DNA of 38,777 bases from Bdellovibrionales bacterium GWA1_52_35 (GTDB lineage Bacteria > Bdellovibrionota > UBA1018): NCBI GenBank assembly GCA_001769805.1, contig MEPO01000017.1:1-38777 (forward strand). The letters run 5' to 3'. The position numbers and the translations under genes are program-made. Shown here in pieces: positions 1 to 8,800 of the stretch. The notes beneath the pieces were generated by a model. It worked only from the letters and a program-made list of their open reading frames with translations. It did not search any database and had not been told where the DNA came from. Each line of letters opens with the position of its first letter. Positions within the stretch are counted from its first letter, which is position 1.

Positions 1-232
1 AACTCCCGGTTCGCTGCACTACCCAGAATCCACAACCCCCGAAAATCGCAACCCAAATCTGTCCCACTTAAGGTCGTCAACTGAAAGGCCGGGAACCTCG
101 AACCCTGTCTAGAGTTTGGACAGCTGAGAATAGATACGCCAGCGCCGATCCTCTGAATGAGTGATAGCGCACGAATATTAGATGAATTCGGCAGGCATAA
201 ACTTTGCTCTATTCTGAACCAGAGGGCTTTAT
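1..232. other. Left-edge intergenic stretch
   Basis: No convincing gene, RNA or hairpin terminator is visible here. The last 40 bases hold a weak sigma-54-like element (see the entry at 192-208) and the ribosome binding site AGAGGG (221-226) for the gene that starts at 233. Confidence 0.5.
192..208 (+). promoter_or_regulatory. Weak sigma-54-like promoter (-24/-12)
   Basis: CAGGCATAAACTTTGCT has GG (194-195) and GC (206-207) twelve bases apart, as sigma-54 requires, plus the GGCA and TTGCT cores. It misses the first T of TGGC and the CG after the A. The expected start near 219 would leave a short leader carrying AGAGGG ahead of the ATG at 233. The geometry fits but the match is partial. Confidence 0.3.
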
Positions 233-1051
233 ATGAGTTTGTTTAAGAAGATGTCGTGTTTGCTCGCGCTTTCTTTAGCCGCTTTTCAGCCTGCATATGC
301 GCATACGGATGTTTGCTCTTATGAAGAGACCGAGAGGGCCCTCAAGTATCTCAACCAGCGCGCAAAAATCGCGGCTTTGGGGCAAAAGATGTGGGCAGAT
401 GGAATTCCTGAGCTGCGGGCTAATGTCCAGGGCACAAAAGCGGTGGCGATTAGCAGTCGGCTCAGTCTCGCAGTCGGCGTAGCAGCAGCGGAAGCTGCCC
501 TCTTTTTGACCGCGTCTGTGTACCGGCTTGACGGAATCTCTTCGGCCTTTCTAGGTGGGACATCCAATCAGGCCCTTTTTGCAGGACTTCTGGGCATCAT
601 ACCTACAGTAAAAGCCGTTACCCGGCTTGACGACGCGGCAAGTGGATGGACTACCACTGTGAAAAAGCCGAAACTCTCACCCGAGGCGGGCTTGACTGCT
701 TTTGAAAAAGCACACAAGACAGTGGCCGTCGAGCGCCAGAAGTACGATCGCGAAGGAAACAGTCGACTTGCCGACGCACTTCGATTTGGTGGTGCCAGCG
801 GGCAATACGCGCAGGCTTTGCTGGATGAAGCTCTCGCGCACGAGGCTCTTTACGCGGAAGAGCTTAATTTTATCAAACGGGCCACGCCTGTTTTGAAAGC
901 AGCGTTGAATTCAGGGGCTTGCAAAAACTTCGCACCGGAATCTGTTGCCGAAGCGAACCGTAAGGCACTTAAGGCAACTCCAGAACTTATTGACCGGGTT
1001 TTAAGCCACGAGAGAAATCTGCTGATCCCGTCTGTGGGTGCGGCCAAGTAA
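233..1051 (+). CDS. Exported or membrane protein of unknown function
   Basis: 272 residues. I do not recognise a family. The start is supported by AGAGGG seven bases upstream. The N-terminus is a clear signal peptide: two lysines, a leucine-rich core and an AYA cleavage site near residue 23. Two alanine/glycine/leucine-rich stretches (about 72-92 and 105-125) could be membrane helices, so after cleavage the protein may be anchored rather than soluble. The second half is charged and helical, with an alanine- and glutamate-rich part around 190-215. Two cysteines (about 28 and 231) could pair in the periplasm. It stands alone, convergent with holB (19-base gap), with no visible terminator between them. 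Confidence 0.75.
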   Translation: MSLFKKMSCLLALSLAAFQPAYAHTDVCSYEETERALKYLNQRAKIAALGQKMWADGIPELRANVQGTKAVAISSRLSLAVGVAAAEAALFLTASVYRLDGISSAFLGGTSNQALFAGLLGIIPTVKAVTRLDDAASGWTTTVKKPKLSPEAGLTAFEKAHKTVAVERQKYDREGNSRLADALRFGGASGQYAQALLDEALAHEALYAEELNFIKRATPVLKAALNSGACKNFAPESVAEANRKALKATPELIDRVLSHERNLLIPSVGAAK

Positions 1052-1069
1052 AACCCGAAACTTATTGAG

Positions 1070-2242
1070 TTAGACGGCATCAGATGAAGCGTGTCGGTTA
1101 ATTAAAAGCCAGGGTAAGAGCAGATCCTGCAGGAGCAGTTTCCGGTTCATGGGGGTCAGGACTTCCTGCCTTGATTGCGCCAGGCGCTCTGCCCGCGCGA
1201 GCCAGAAAGCCCGAAGTTCTTCCACGGTTCCAAAACGTTTTTTCCCCTGAGTCGTATGAAAAATGAGCGAATCCCTGCCGTCGGCATTGACCCAGACGTG
1301 ATTCTCCGGGGCCAGACTCCAACTGACGAGGTCATGCAAAATGTATTCAAGCTGATCGGTGAGCAACGTGAAATTTTCGAGCTCCAAAGCAGCCCAGTCC
1401 ACGAGCGGATTGATTTGATCGGAAGGCGTCTTGATGAATGCAAATAACGTCTGGCGCTTGCCCCAGAGTTCATCACTGGATAATGAAACAGCCCGATTCC
1501 AGCTGCCCTGTGCGAGGCGCGAGCAGATGCCGGCACGATTGCGATCCACGCCCTGGCTGGTCAGGAGCTGCTCCAGAATTTCTTTGCGGAAAGGTTTTAG
1601 CCGGAGCGTCTGGCAGCGCGAAAGCACTGTAGGCAGAATAAGAGTTGGGTCACTCGCGGTGAGGAAAAACAGCCAACCGGGAGGCGGCTCTTCCAGAAGC
1701 TTGAGCAACGAATTGGCCGCCTGGACGGTCATCCGGTCTGCATTCGGAATCAGGGTGATCCGGAAGGGGGCTTCGTGGGCACCAAAGCCCAACGTGCTTT
1801 TCAAGTTTCGAAACTGGTCAATTTTAAGGATGGTGCTGTCGGGTTCCGGAAGGATTTCCTTGAAATCCACCCAGTTTCCGTGCAGTGCCCGCAGACAAGC
1901 GGCGCAGGAACCGCAGGGCTGCGTGGAGCTGCTGGCATCTTCGGTATTCTGGGGGGGCACAGTGGGCGTATTCAAGAGCATGCTTCCAAAAAATCCGTCA
2001 TCAGCCGAATCGACTGAAACCTGCTTGCCGGGTTTCCCAGCGAACGTGGTTTTTTCGCAGAAAAGCCACTGAGTCAGGAACCAGGCGATATTGCGTTTTC
2101 CGATTCCCTGGGTGCCAGTCAGCAAAAGTACCGGCGGAACATGACCGTTGGAGAGCCATTCCTGCATAGGCGCAAAAATCGTATCGCCGTGATGACTCAG
2201 GACAGGAGCGGGAAGAGGGAGTATTTGGGCTTGTTCAGCCAT
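1070..2242 (-). CDS. holB: DNA polymerase III delta-prime subunit
   Basis: 390 residues. This is the clamp-loader delta-prime subunit, which helps load the sliding clamp at the replication fork. It shows a Walker A-like loop (GTQGIGKRN, about 43-51), a zinc-type cysteine group (CGSCAAC, about 110-116), the conserved NADRMTVQAANSLLKLLEEPP block and a sensor-1/arginine region around LPTVLSRCQTLRL. The CxxC knuckle and the SRC arginine are typical of clamp-loader AAA+ proteins. The ATG overlaps the 3' end of tmk by eight bases, so the two are very likely translationally coupled; tmk-holB is a common bacterial pair. The C-terminal third is divergent, as usual in this family. Confidence 0.92.
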   Translation of the reverse strand: MAEQAQILPLPAPVLSHHGDTIFAPMQEWLSNGHVPPVLLLTGTQGIGKRNIAWFLTQWLFCEKTTFAGKPGKQVSVDSADDGFFGSMLLNTPTVPPQNTEDASSSTQPCGSCAACLRALHGNWVDFKEILPEPDSTILKIDQFRNLKSTLGFGAHEAPFRITLIPNADRMTVQAANSLLKLLEEPPPGWLFFLTASDPTLILPTVLSRCQTLRLKPFRKEILEQLLTSQGVDRNRAGICSRLAQGSWNRAVSLSSDELWGKRQTLFAFIKTPSDQINPLVDWAALELENFTLLTDQLEYILHDLVSWSLAPENHVWVNADGRDSLIFHTTQGKKRFGTVEELRAFWLARAERLAQSRQEVLTPMNRKLLLQDLLLPWLLINRHASSDAV

Positions 2243-2873
2243 GGGCTTTTTTGGGTTTGAACCGTATTAAAAGTTCCTTGACCACTCTTTGGGCGAGTTC
2301 TTCCGGAGTTTTGCCGGCCACTTTCAAAACGAGCCAGCGTGAGGGATTTTCTGACCGGGCTTTCAGGAAACCTCTTCTGACCTTTTTCTGGAACTCGACA
2401 CCCTCGGCTTCAAAACGGGTCTGCTCACGTGCGCGGATCAAACCGACCGCCGGATCAATATCGAGGAGTACCGTCAGCTGGGGATTGAGCCCGCCAGTTG
2501 CTACGGTGTTCATCAGCTTCACCGTTTTCCATGGTAGACCCCGGGCAAAGCCCTGGTAGGCTAATGCTGAATCTGTAAAACGGTCGCAAAGAACGATGTC
2601 TCCCTGGTTCAGGGCAGGTCGGATTTTACGAGCTACATGTTCAGCGCGTGCAGCTTCATAGAGGAAAAGTTCTGCCAAAGGATCCACGGCTTCCTCAATC
2701 ACGACATTGCGAATTCTTTCAGCGATGGGGCTTCCGCCCGGTTCCCGAGTCAGAAGAATATTCCGGGAACCGAGATGAGAATCCTTCAGGGACCGTGCTA
2801 CTGAATGGATCAGCGTGGACTTGCCAGCCCCTTCAGTTCCCTCGAACGTTACAAAAATCCCACGATGTTTCAT
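2235..2873 (-). CDS. tmk: Thymidylate kinase
   Basis: 212 residues, the normal length. It phosphorylates dTMP to dTDP with ATP, the last specific step of dTTP synthesis. Visible are the P-loop GTEGAGKST (about 11-19), the substrate loop TREPGGSPIAERIR, the DRFTDSALAYQG motif (DR plus substrate-binding residues) and the LDIDPAVGLIRAREQ strand ahead of the lid. The gene lies 38 bases downstream of the GYF-domain gene and overlaps holB by eight bases, so the three may share a transcript. No strong ribosome binding site is visible before the ATG, but the family alignment fixes the start at MKHRG, just ahead of the first beta-strand. Confidence 0.95.
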   Translation of the reverse strand: MKHRGIFVTFEGTEGAGKSTLIHSVARSLKDSHLGSRNILLTREPGGSPIAERIRNVVIEEAVDPLAELFLYEAARAEHVARKIRPALNQGDIVLCDRFTDSALAYQGFARGLPWKTVKLMNTVATGGLNPQLTVLLDIDPAVGLIRAREQTRFEAEGVEFQKKVRRGFLKARSENPSRWLVLKVAGKTPEELAQRVVKELLIRFKPKKAHG

Positions 2874-2911
2874 TTTGGAAAGTTATTTCCGATTTGGCCG
2901 CAGGCGTCAAG

Positions 2912-3838
2912 TTATTCGAATTGGGGAGGAGGAGGAATGGGTGAATCTGCAGCACCTTCATCCAAAGGCAGGAGGTCGCCCGCTGGAGGGTCCTCCAGAT
3001 GCGGAACCTGCTCTCCATAAGGTGGAGGCTGATTTCCTTCTTCGTTTCGGTCATTACGATCGTTGCTGTCATAGCGATCATTACGATCATTACGATCATT
3101 ACGATCGTTGCTGTCATTGCGATCATCATTGATTGAGTTCGCGCTGTTTACGGGGAACGTCTGATAAGGGTTGTTGCGGAGCGGCATGATTGGGCGGTCC
3201 ACAGTTGAGCGTACAGCGCCTCCCATGCGTTCAGGAGCTTTATTTTTTAAAAGACTGGAGCCCAACGCAGCTGCCCTCACCGGAGGGGGCGCCGACTGGG
3301 TATTCTCATTTTTTATGACGCTCGGCTCCTGTTTTTGCACGACTGCTTTGCTTGCAGAGGGTTTCTGAACTTTCGGATCTTCACTGTCAAGGAAGGCCCA
3401 AACCAGAACCCCGAAGAGCAATGCGAGCAATGGGAAGAGAATGAATTTTTTTGAGTTCGACTCGTTTTTTACCGGCTCGGGCGCACCCATCACTTCCATT
3501 TTTGGTTTGCGATCGCGGGCGTTATGAAGAGTATCGAGAAGTGTCAGGGCGGAATCGATATTGGAGCGCTGCTTTGTTGTATATTGCAGTGAGGTTGACG
3601 TCCGCTCAATTTCCGGACGGGGAGGGGGGCTGAAGCTTTTGGTCGGCTCTTCAGAGGCCCCAAGTATTTCCAGGATCGTATGCCATTGATTGCCCAGGTA
3701 AGTTGAAGTCACCCGACTTCTGTCAGAAATTTTCGCTTCACTGCGAAATACTTTAAGCTGTTGAATTGTATAGGGCCCATTGCGGGTTTCGCCGGGACTT
3801 TCCAGGTACCACTCTGGCGCGTCTTTTTCTGAGGTCAT
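2912..3838 (-). CDS. GYF_2-domain single-pass membrane protein with Asn-Asp-Arg repeats
   Basis: 308 residues from the ATG at 3838; a TTG one codon earlier is unlikely. The N-terminal 60 residues look like a GYF_2 domain: WYLES...NGPYTIQQLK... followed by a WHTILEIL tail, a fold known for binding proline-rich partners. A linker leads to one transmembrane helix (about 132-150, LFPLLALLFGVLVWAFL). After it come a low-complexity stretch, an Asn-Asp-Arg/Ser tandem repeat (about 239-268) and a proline-rich acidic end (PPPPQFE). With no signal peptide, the GYF domain should face the cytoplasm and the repeat the periplasm. The partner is unknown. The gene has a good sigma-70 promoter right before its ATG and no ribosome binding site. 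Confidence 0.75.
   Translation of the reverse strand: MTSEKDAPEWYLESPGETRNGPYTIQQLKVFRSEAKISDRSRVTSTYLGNQWHTILEILGASEEPTKSFSPPPRPEIERTSTSLQYTTKQRSNIDSALTLLDTLHNARDRKPKMEVMGAPEPVKNESNSKKFILFPLLALLFGVLVWAFLDSEDPKVQKPSASKAVVQKQEPSVIKNENTQSAPPPVRAAALGSSLLKNKAPERMGGAVRSTVDRPIMPLRNNPYQTFPVNSANSINDDRNDSNDRNDRNDRNDRYDSNDRNDRNEEGNQPPPYGEQVPHLEDPPAGDLLPLDEGAADSPIPPPPQFE
3050..3128. repeat. Tandem 9-bp coding repeat (ATTACGATC units)
   Basis: Units of ATTACGATC and close variants run in tandem inside the GYF-protein gene. Read on the minus strand they encode repeated Asn-Asp-Arg, with a few Ser or Tyr replacements. A longer unit of about 30 bases (around 3052-3080 and 3098-3127) occurs twice with one mismatch, pointing to recent slippage or duplication. 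The unit is a multiple of three, so copy-number change keeps the frame. Confidence 0.85.
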
Positions 3839-3846
3839 CAAGTGCT

Positions 3847-3874
3847 ATTATAGCCAGAAAACCTGAGGAACCAA
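3847..3874 (-). promoter_or_regulatory. Sigma-70 promoter for the GYF-domain gene
   Basis: On the minus strand, -10 TATAAT (3852-3847) is a perfect consensus and -35 TTGGTT (3874-3869) lies 16 bases upstream. The expected start near 3840 is only two or three bases before the ATG at 3838, so the transcript would be almost leaderless, in line with the missing ribosome binding site. Confidence 0.6.
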
Positions 3875-3906
3875 GTCTTGATTGTAGTCTTTCGTCAGAG
3901 TCTTGC

Positions 3907-3923
3907 TTGGCAGGGCGCTTGCT
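3907..3923 (+). promoter_or_regulatory. Sigma-54 promoter (-24/-12)
   Basis: TTGGCAGGGCGCTTGCT matches the sigma-54 consensus YTGGCACGNNNNTTGCW at every fixed position except one (G for the C after TGGCA). The -24 GG is at 3909-3910 and the -12 GC at 3921-3922. The expected start near 3934 is very close to the ATG at 3936, so either the mRNA is nearly leaderless or translation begins at a later codon. Confidence 0.5.
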
Positions 3924-3935
3924 TTGCTGGCAGAC

Positions 3936-4859
3936 ATGAGCTTTCTACACGGGTTATCCGTCGTCTTGACTCTTTATTTCATTTCGAGCCTTTGCTGCTT
4001 TGATGCCCGATCCCTTGAAGTAGGCGAGATGGGTGAAATCGTGGAAATAGACCCCGAAACCGAAGTATCAACTGAAACGTTTGTAGAAACAGCCCCCGTT
4101 CTCACCTTGGAATCTCAGGACACTGCTGAGGGGGATTCCTATTCCCTCACCGTAAATTACAGCTCGATATTTTATGGGCCCGCTTTGAAAGGGGGCGACA
4201 TTGGTTATGTGCCCCATCCGGATGGAGGCTCGGATTTTGAGAAACCCATACAGATGAAGCACTTTCTTGGGTTGGGAATGGATATCAACCGTGATTTAAG
4301 TGTCGCGGCGGTGACGTATTTTCTCTGGCAACCTCTGAACCAAGAACGCTGGGCTACCTATGATCCTTATCTGAAAATGTCTCATGAACGGATCGTCCAG
4401 ATGGGTAATTTCAAACTTTATGCAGACCTCCGCTTTCATGTCCCTGTCTCGGAAAGCTCGCGAGAAGCGCATCTGCAGGGCGGTTTGCAGAGCGTCCAGG
4501 TTGCGACCTATGATGCTCCGGACAGTCGCTGGACTTTTAATTTGTATGGTTCAGCGCGGACAAACTTTTTTGGAAAAAAAGGCTATGGCTCTGATCTGGA
4601 ACTTTATCTGGGTCCGAATGTGGTTTACCAACTTGCGCCAACGGTTGGTTTGACTCTTTTGTATGAAATGAGCGGGAGTCATCGTTACGGAGATAAACCC
4701 GGGATTTTGCGTAATGATGGCACCGACCTCGAACCGGGAGTGACCTGGGATGTGACCCCAAGGCTCAATGTGAATCCTTATCTGAATTTTTACCCCGGGA
4801 ATCGGCTGGCCTGGGATACGACCTCTGTCGGGATGCTGCTGAACTGGAAGTTGCTCTAG
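3936..4859 (+). CDS. Exported, probably outer-membrane beta-barrel protein
   Basis: 307 residues from the ATG at 3936; an in-frame TTG at 3903 lies inside the promoter and is rejected. The hydrophobic start (LSVVLTLYFISSLCC) is a signal peptide. An acidic linker follows (about 30-60, VGEMGEIVEIDPETEVSTETF). From about residue 75 on, alternating polar and aromatic strands separated by short turns (for example YSLTVNYSSIFYGP, WTFNLYGSARTNFF, VGLTLLYEMSGSH, LNVNPYLNFYPG) suggest a 10-12 strand barrel ending in SVGMLLNWKLL. No family is recognised. It converges on metF with a four-base overlap of the coding ends, and no terminator is visible. Confidence 0.7.
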   Translation: MSFLHGLSVVLTLYFISSLCCFDARSLEVGEMGEIVEIDPETEVSTETFVETAPVLTLESQDTAEGDSYSLTVNYSSIFYGPALKGGDIGYVPHPDGGSDFEKPIQMKHFLGLGMDINRDLSVAAVTYFLWQPLNQERWATYDPYLKMSHERIVQMGNFKLYADLRFHVPVSESSREAHLQGGLQSVQVATYDAPDSRWTFNLYGSARTNFFGKKGYGSDLELYLGPNVVYQLAPTVGLTLLYEMSGSHRYGDKPGILRNDGTDLEPGVTWDVTPRLNVNPYLNFYPGNRLAWDTTSVGMLLNWKLL

Positions 4860-5800
4860 ATTCCAGCCAACTCTTTCAGGCCCAGCACAGCAATCGACGT
4901 ATCAGAAATAACGAAAAGGTGAATACCGGGGGCCCCAAGGCGCTCCAATCTTTCACTGAGCTTCAGGAAAAGTTCCACCCCTCGCTTGAGACCATCCGGA
5001 CCGGCGTCCGTCGCCAGCTCCCCGGGCAGAGCATTCAAATAGTCATGGGGAATGCTTACTTTGAATTTGTGCATCATTTTCTCGGCTTGTTTTCGGCTTT
5101 TCAGGATACGGGTACCGGGAAGGATCGGAACCTGAATGCCTCGTGCAGAGCACTGATCCAGAAAGCGGGCGTAAGCTTCAGCATCAAAAAGCATGTCGGT
5201 AATTCCAAAATGAGCGCCGGCTGCCACTTTGGCGTGAAAGTAATCGATTCTTTTGGTTGCATCCGGAAATTCCGGGTAAACGGCAGCTCCGATGCAAAAA
5301 TCCGTTGTCTCGTGACCGATTTGCTCGGGCCCACCGGGACGAGGCATGAAGGTACCTTGATTGAGGGCTTTAATTTGACTGATCAGCTCGTGGGCAAAGT
5401 TGTATCCTCCTGCCCGCGGTTCCCACTGCGCCTGCCCATCCGCCGGATCTCCCCGGAGAGCAAGAATGTTCCGGATGCCGAAATAATGATGATCAATCAA
5501 GTGGCTCTCGACTTCCGCCGGAAGCAGGTCTCGACAGGTGAAATGGGCGATTGTCGGAATACTGAAAGTTTCCTTGATCGCCTGCGCGATTGGAAGGGAG
5601 CCCCCGCGCAAACTTCCTCCCGCGCCCTTGGTCACCGCCAGGAATTGTGCACCGGCATTCTTCAGAATCTCAATCTGTTCAAAAACTTTGCGCTGTTCGG
5701 AGCCGTTCCTTGGAGGAATAATTTCAGCGGAACGCGTGAACCGGTGCTGTTTGAGAAAGTCGGTGACCTTGCAATCGGGCCGAAAAGGTAAAGCGGTCAT
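4856..5800 (-). CDS. metF: Methylenetetrahydrofolate reductase
   Basis: 314 residues. It reduces 5,10-methylene-THF to 5-methyl-THF using FAD, supplying the methyl group for MetH. The TIM-barrel family signatures are present: a SAEIIPPR strand with the catalytic Glu near residue 26, the AHFTCRD block, RNILALRGDP (flavin contact) and the FCIGAAVYPEFP strand. The ATG at 5800 shares one base with the TGA of metH (TGATG), so translation is very likely coupled; a TTG just before it is less likely. The length is slightly above the usual bacterial 290-300 residues, with no visible extra domain. Confidence 0.95.
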   Translation of the reverse strand: MTALPFRPDCKVTDFLKQHRFTRSAEIIPPRNGSEQRKVFEQIEILKNAGAQFLAVTKGAGGSLRGGSLPIAQAIKETFSIPTIAHFTCRDLLPAEVESHLIDHHYFGIRNILALRGDPADGQAQWEPRAGGYNFAHELISQIKALNQGTFMPRPGGPEQIGHETTDFCIGAAVYPEFPDATKRIDYFHAKVAAGAHFGITDMLFDAEAYARFLDQCSARGIQVPILPGTRILKSRKQAEKMMHKFKVSIPHDYLNALPGELATDAGPDGLKRGVELFLKLSERLERLGAPGIHLFVISDTSIAVLGLKELAGI

Positions 5801-8800
5801 CAACGATTATCCTCAATGGGGCCGCCCCGCTGGCCGACCGAAAAATAAGTTGCCTGGGGATGGTGGAAAACCAGTGCAGACACGCTCGCCTCCGGGTCCA
5901 TCATCATTCCTTCCGTGAGCTGCACTCCTATTTCAGTGGGCTGCAAAAGATCGAATAGAAGCTGCTGGTCATCCAGTCTGGGGCAGGCAGGATAACCGAA
6001 GGAATATCTGCGGCCGCGGTATTTTGCACGGAAGCGGTCCATCATGGTCATCTCGGCTGGATCAGAGAAGCCCCATTCGTCTCGAATCAGTTGGTGCAGG
6101 AACTCGGCGTAAGCTTCGGCCGACTCAATGGCAAGCGCCTGGATTATGTGTGATTTCAGATAGTCGCCGCGCTCTTTCAGCTGGCCCGCGTATTTGCGCA
6201 CACCCTTGCCGATGGTGACCACAAACGCTGCCATGTTGTCCGAGCGCTTCAAGGAGAGTGGCTGAACGTAATCTGAAAGACAAACTCCGTCCCAGAGCGG
6301 TTGACGTGAAAAATTGAAACTTCCGATTTCCTTATTGAGCTGATCATTATTAAAAAGGACCAGCCGGTTGCCATCACTTGCGGCCCCAAAGAAACGGAGG
6401 ATTGCTGCTGGTTTGAACAATTCGGTTTTTGTGTGCTCTCTTTTGACCTCGGCCACAGCATCCCAGACAGCCAGTGCCTTCGGCTCGGTTTTGAGCAGTT
6501 CATCCCGCAGTGCCGGTTCGGCTGCCATTTTCTCCAGTTTGCGTACAACGCCGCCACCAATTCCGAGATGCCTTCCGTAGAGCATCAGGGGGTTGATGAA
6601 AGTCCAGATGGTCTCAATATCGTGGGCTGTCAGGACTTTCCGGCCAAACTGCTTCACGTTTGGAACCTGATTCAGGATATCAATCTGCGAAGATCTCTCG
6701 GTCGTCTCGAGCATGCCAGGAAGACGAGTGGTCTCCTCTGTTGCTTCCTTTTCTCCTTTTTGCGAACGCCGGGTCGCCAGCTCCGTTTTCAGCGTTTCAA
6801 AGCGAGCGGGATTGACTATGGCTTTCGCCAGATCCAGGCCCGACATGGCATCTCGTGCATAAGCGACGGTCCCGGGATAGGCAGTGGCGATCGACTGATC
6901 GACAAAATGCGCGGAGAGCGCCGCTCCTCCGACGAGCAACGGCACGTTGATTCCGGCTTCCCTGAGATCCACTGCGGTTGCGGCCATCTGATGCGCGGAT
7001 TTGACCAGTAAACCAGAGAGCCCGAGAATCTTGGGGTCGTGCTTGCGAATCGCCTGAATGATCTGCTCGGAACCGACACGGATACCGAGATCGATCACTT
7101 CAAAACCGTTGTTGGAGAAAATAATATCGACCAGATTTTTGCCGATATCGTGAACGTCACCTTTGACCGTCGCCAGCAGGACGCGGTTTTTAGCAGTGAT
7201 ATCGTTTTTGTCCATGTGAGGCTCCAGAAACAACACGGCCGCTTTCATGACTTCGGCGGATTGAAGCACTTCCGCAACGATCAATTGATTCGAATTGAAT
7301 AGCCGACCTACCTCATCCATCCCTTGCATCAGGGGACCGTTGATGATTTCCAGTGGCCGCAGGGTTTTCAATGCTTCGGCCAGATCCACCAGCAGGCCGT
7401 CTTTGGATCCTTCAACAATGTACTGGGAGAGGCGTTCGGATGGAGTGCCGGAGCGTATCCGCTCTTTTTTGGTTTCTTTCCGGTCGCGAAAAGCATCAGC
7501 AAAGGCCGCCGTCGGATTGTTGCCGCGATTAAAAAGCAGATCCTCGGCCAAAACGCGGTCTCTTTCAGAGATGCCGGCATACCGTTCAATTTTTTCGGCG
7601 TTCACGATTGCGAGATCCAGGCCGGCCTGAACGCAATGGTACAGGAAAACAGAATTCAGAATTTCGCGACCTGCGACTGGCAGGCCGAAGCTGACATTCG
7701 AAATTCCGAGCACTGTTTTGCAAAGAGGGAAGTTCTGCTTTATCAGGCGTACGCCTTCGATTGTTTCGGCAGCGGAGCCTTCATACTGGGCGTCCCCCGT
7801 TGCGCAGGGGAATACCAGAGGATCGAAATAGATATCCTCGGCGAGGATCCCGCATTTCATCGTGAGAAGTTCAAATTCTCGGCGCGCGATTTCAAGTTTG
7901 CGCTGCCGGGTGATTCCCATTCCCTGTACGGGGTCATCGTCAATGCAGCCTACCACCAATGCAGCCCCGAACTTGCGCGCGAGCGCGGCTATTTTCGTGA
8001 TCCGGTGCTCACCATCCTCGAGATTGACGGAATTGATGATGGCTTTACCCTGGCAATAAGTCAGCCCCAGTTCGATGACATCGGGGTCCGTGGAGTCCAG
8101 CATGAAAGGCACACGTACTTTGCGGATCGCCTGTTCCATGAAATCACGCATGTCGGCCAGCTCGTCCCGGTCAGGGTTGGCCAGACAGACGTCAATGATC
8201 TGGGCTCCGCCGCGAATCTGGGACCGGGCGAGTTCGGAAGCTTCGTCCAGCTTTCCTTCGGTGATCAGCGTCTTGAATTTGCGACTGCCTATGACATTGG
8301 TGCGTTCTCCTACGATCACGGGCCTCATCTCGTCAGTGATTTCCAGAAGATCAACACCTGAAAGAACGGAACGGGGAGTGACCTCCTGCCGTCGCGGCGT
8401 GTATTTTCCGCTCAACTTGCTCAGTGCTTTGATATGACCGGCATGGGTTCCGCAGCAGCCACCGATCAGATTTAGCCAGCCGTTTTTAAGAAAATGGGAC
8501 AGCGAATGCGCAAAATCTTCCGGAGTCTCGGGGTACTTGCCGTCAGCATTGGGAAGCCCTGCATTGGGAACACAGGCAATTCTGGTGCGCGTCAGAGTGG
8601 AAAGGGACCGTATATGATCCGCCATCAGTTCGGGACCTGTCGCACAGTTCAAACCGATGTAAAGCAGATCCAGGTGGGAAAGCGACGCAAGAAAGGAATC
8701 CGCGGTCTGGCCGGCCAGCATCGTTCCATTAGCTTCAATTGTGCAGGAAACCGCGATCGGAACTTCCACACTCAAATCAGTCATCGCCTGCTGAATCGCC

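Noticed and set aside
177..188. ATTAGATGAATT also present in the rRNA-leader-like region at 38701-38712
   Set aside because: A 12-base AT-rich match in nearly 39 kb, with unrelated flanks, is not evidence of a repeat family.
1431..2072. Plus-strand open frame opposite holB (213 codons)
   Set aside because: Antisense to a conserved clamp-loader gene and rich in Arg/Ser/Gly, as expected of a shadow frame.
3050..3128. CRISPR-like repeats
   Set aside because: The units are 9 bases, directly tandem and without spacers, and they keep an open reading frame, so they are coding repeats.
4919..5791. Plus-strand open frame opposite metF (290 codons)
   Set aside because: Fully antisense to a conserved enzyme, with no recognisable domain or start signal.
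7324..8361. Long plus-strand open frame opposite metH (345 codons)
   Set aside because: It lies wholly inside metH, which has unmistakable conserved motifs. The predicted protein resembles no family and has no ribosome binding site; such antisense frames are usual in GC-balanced coding DNA.
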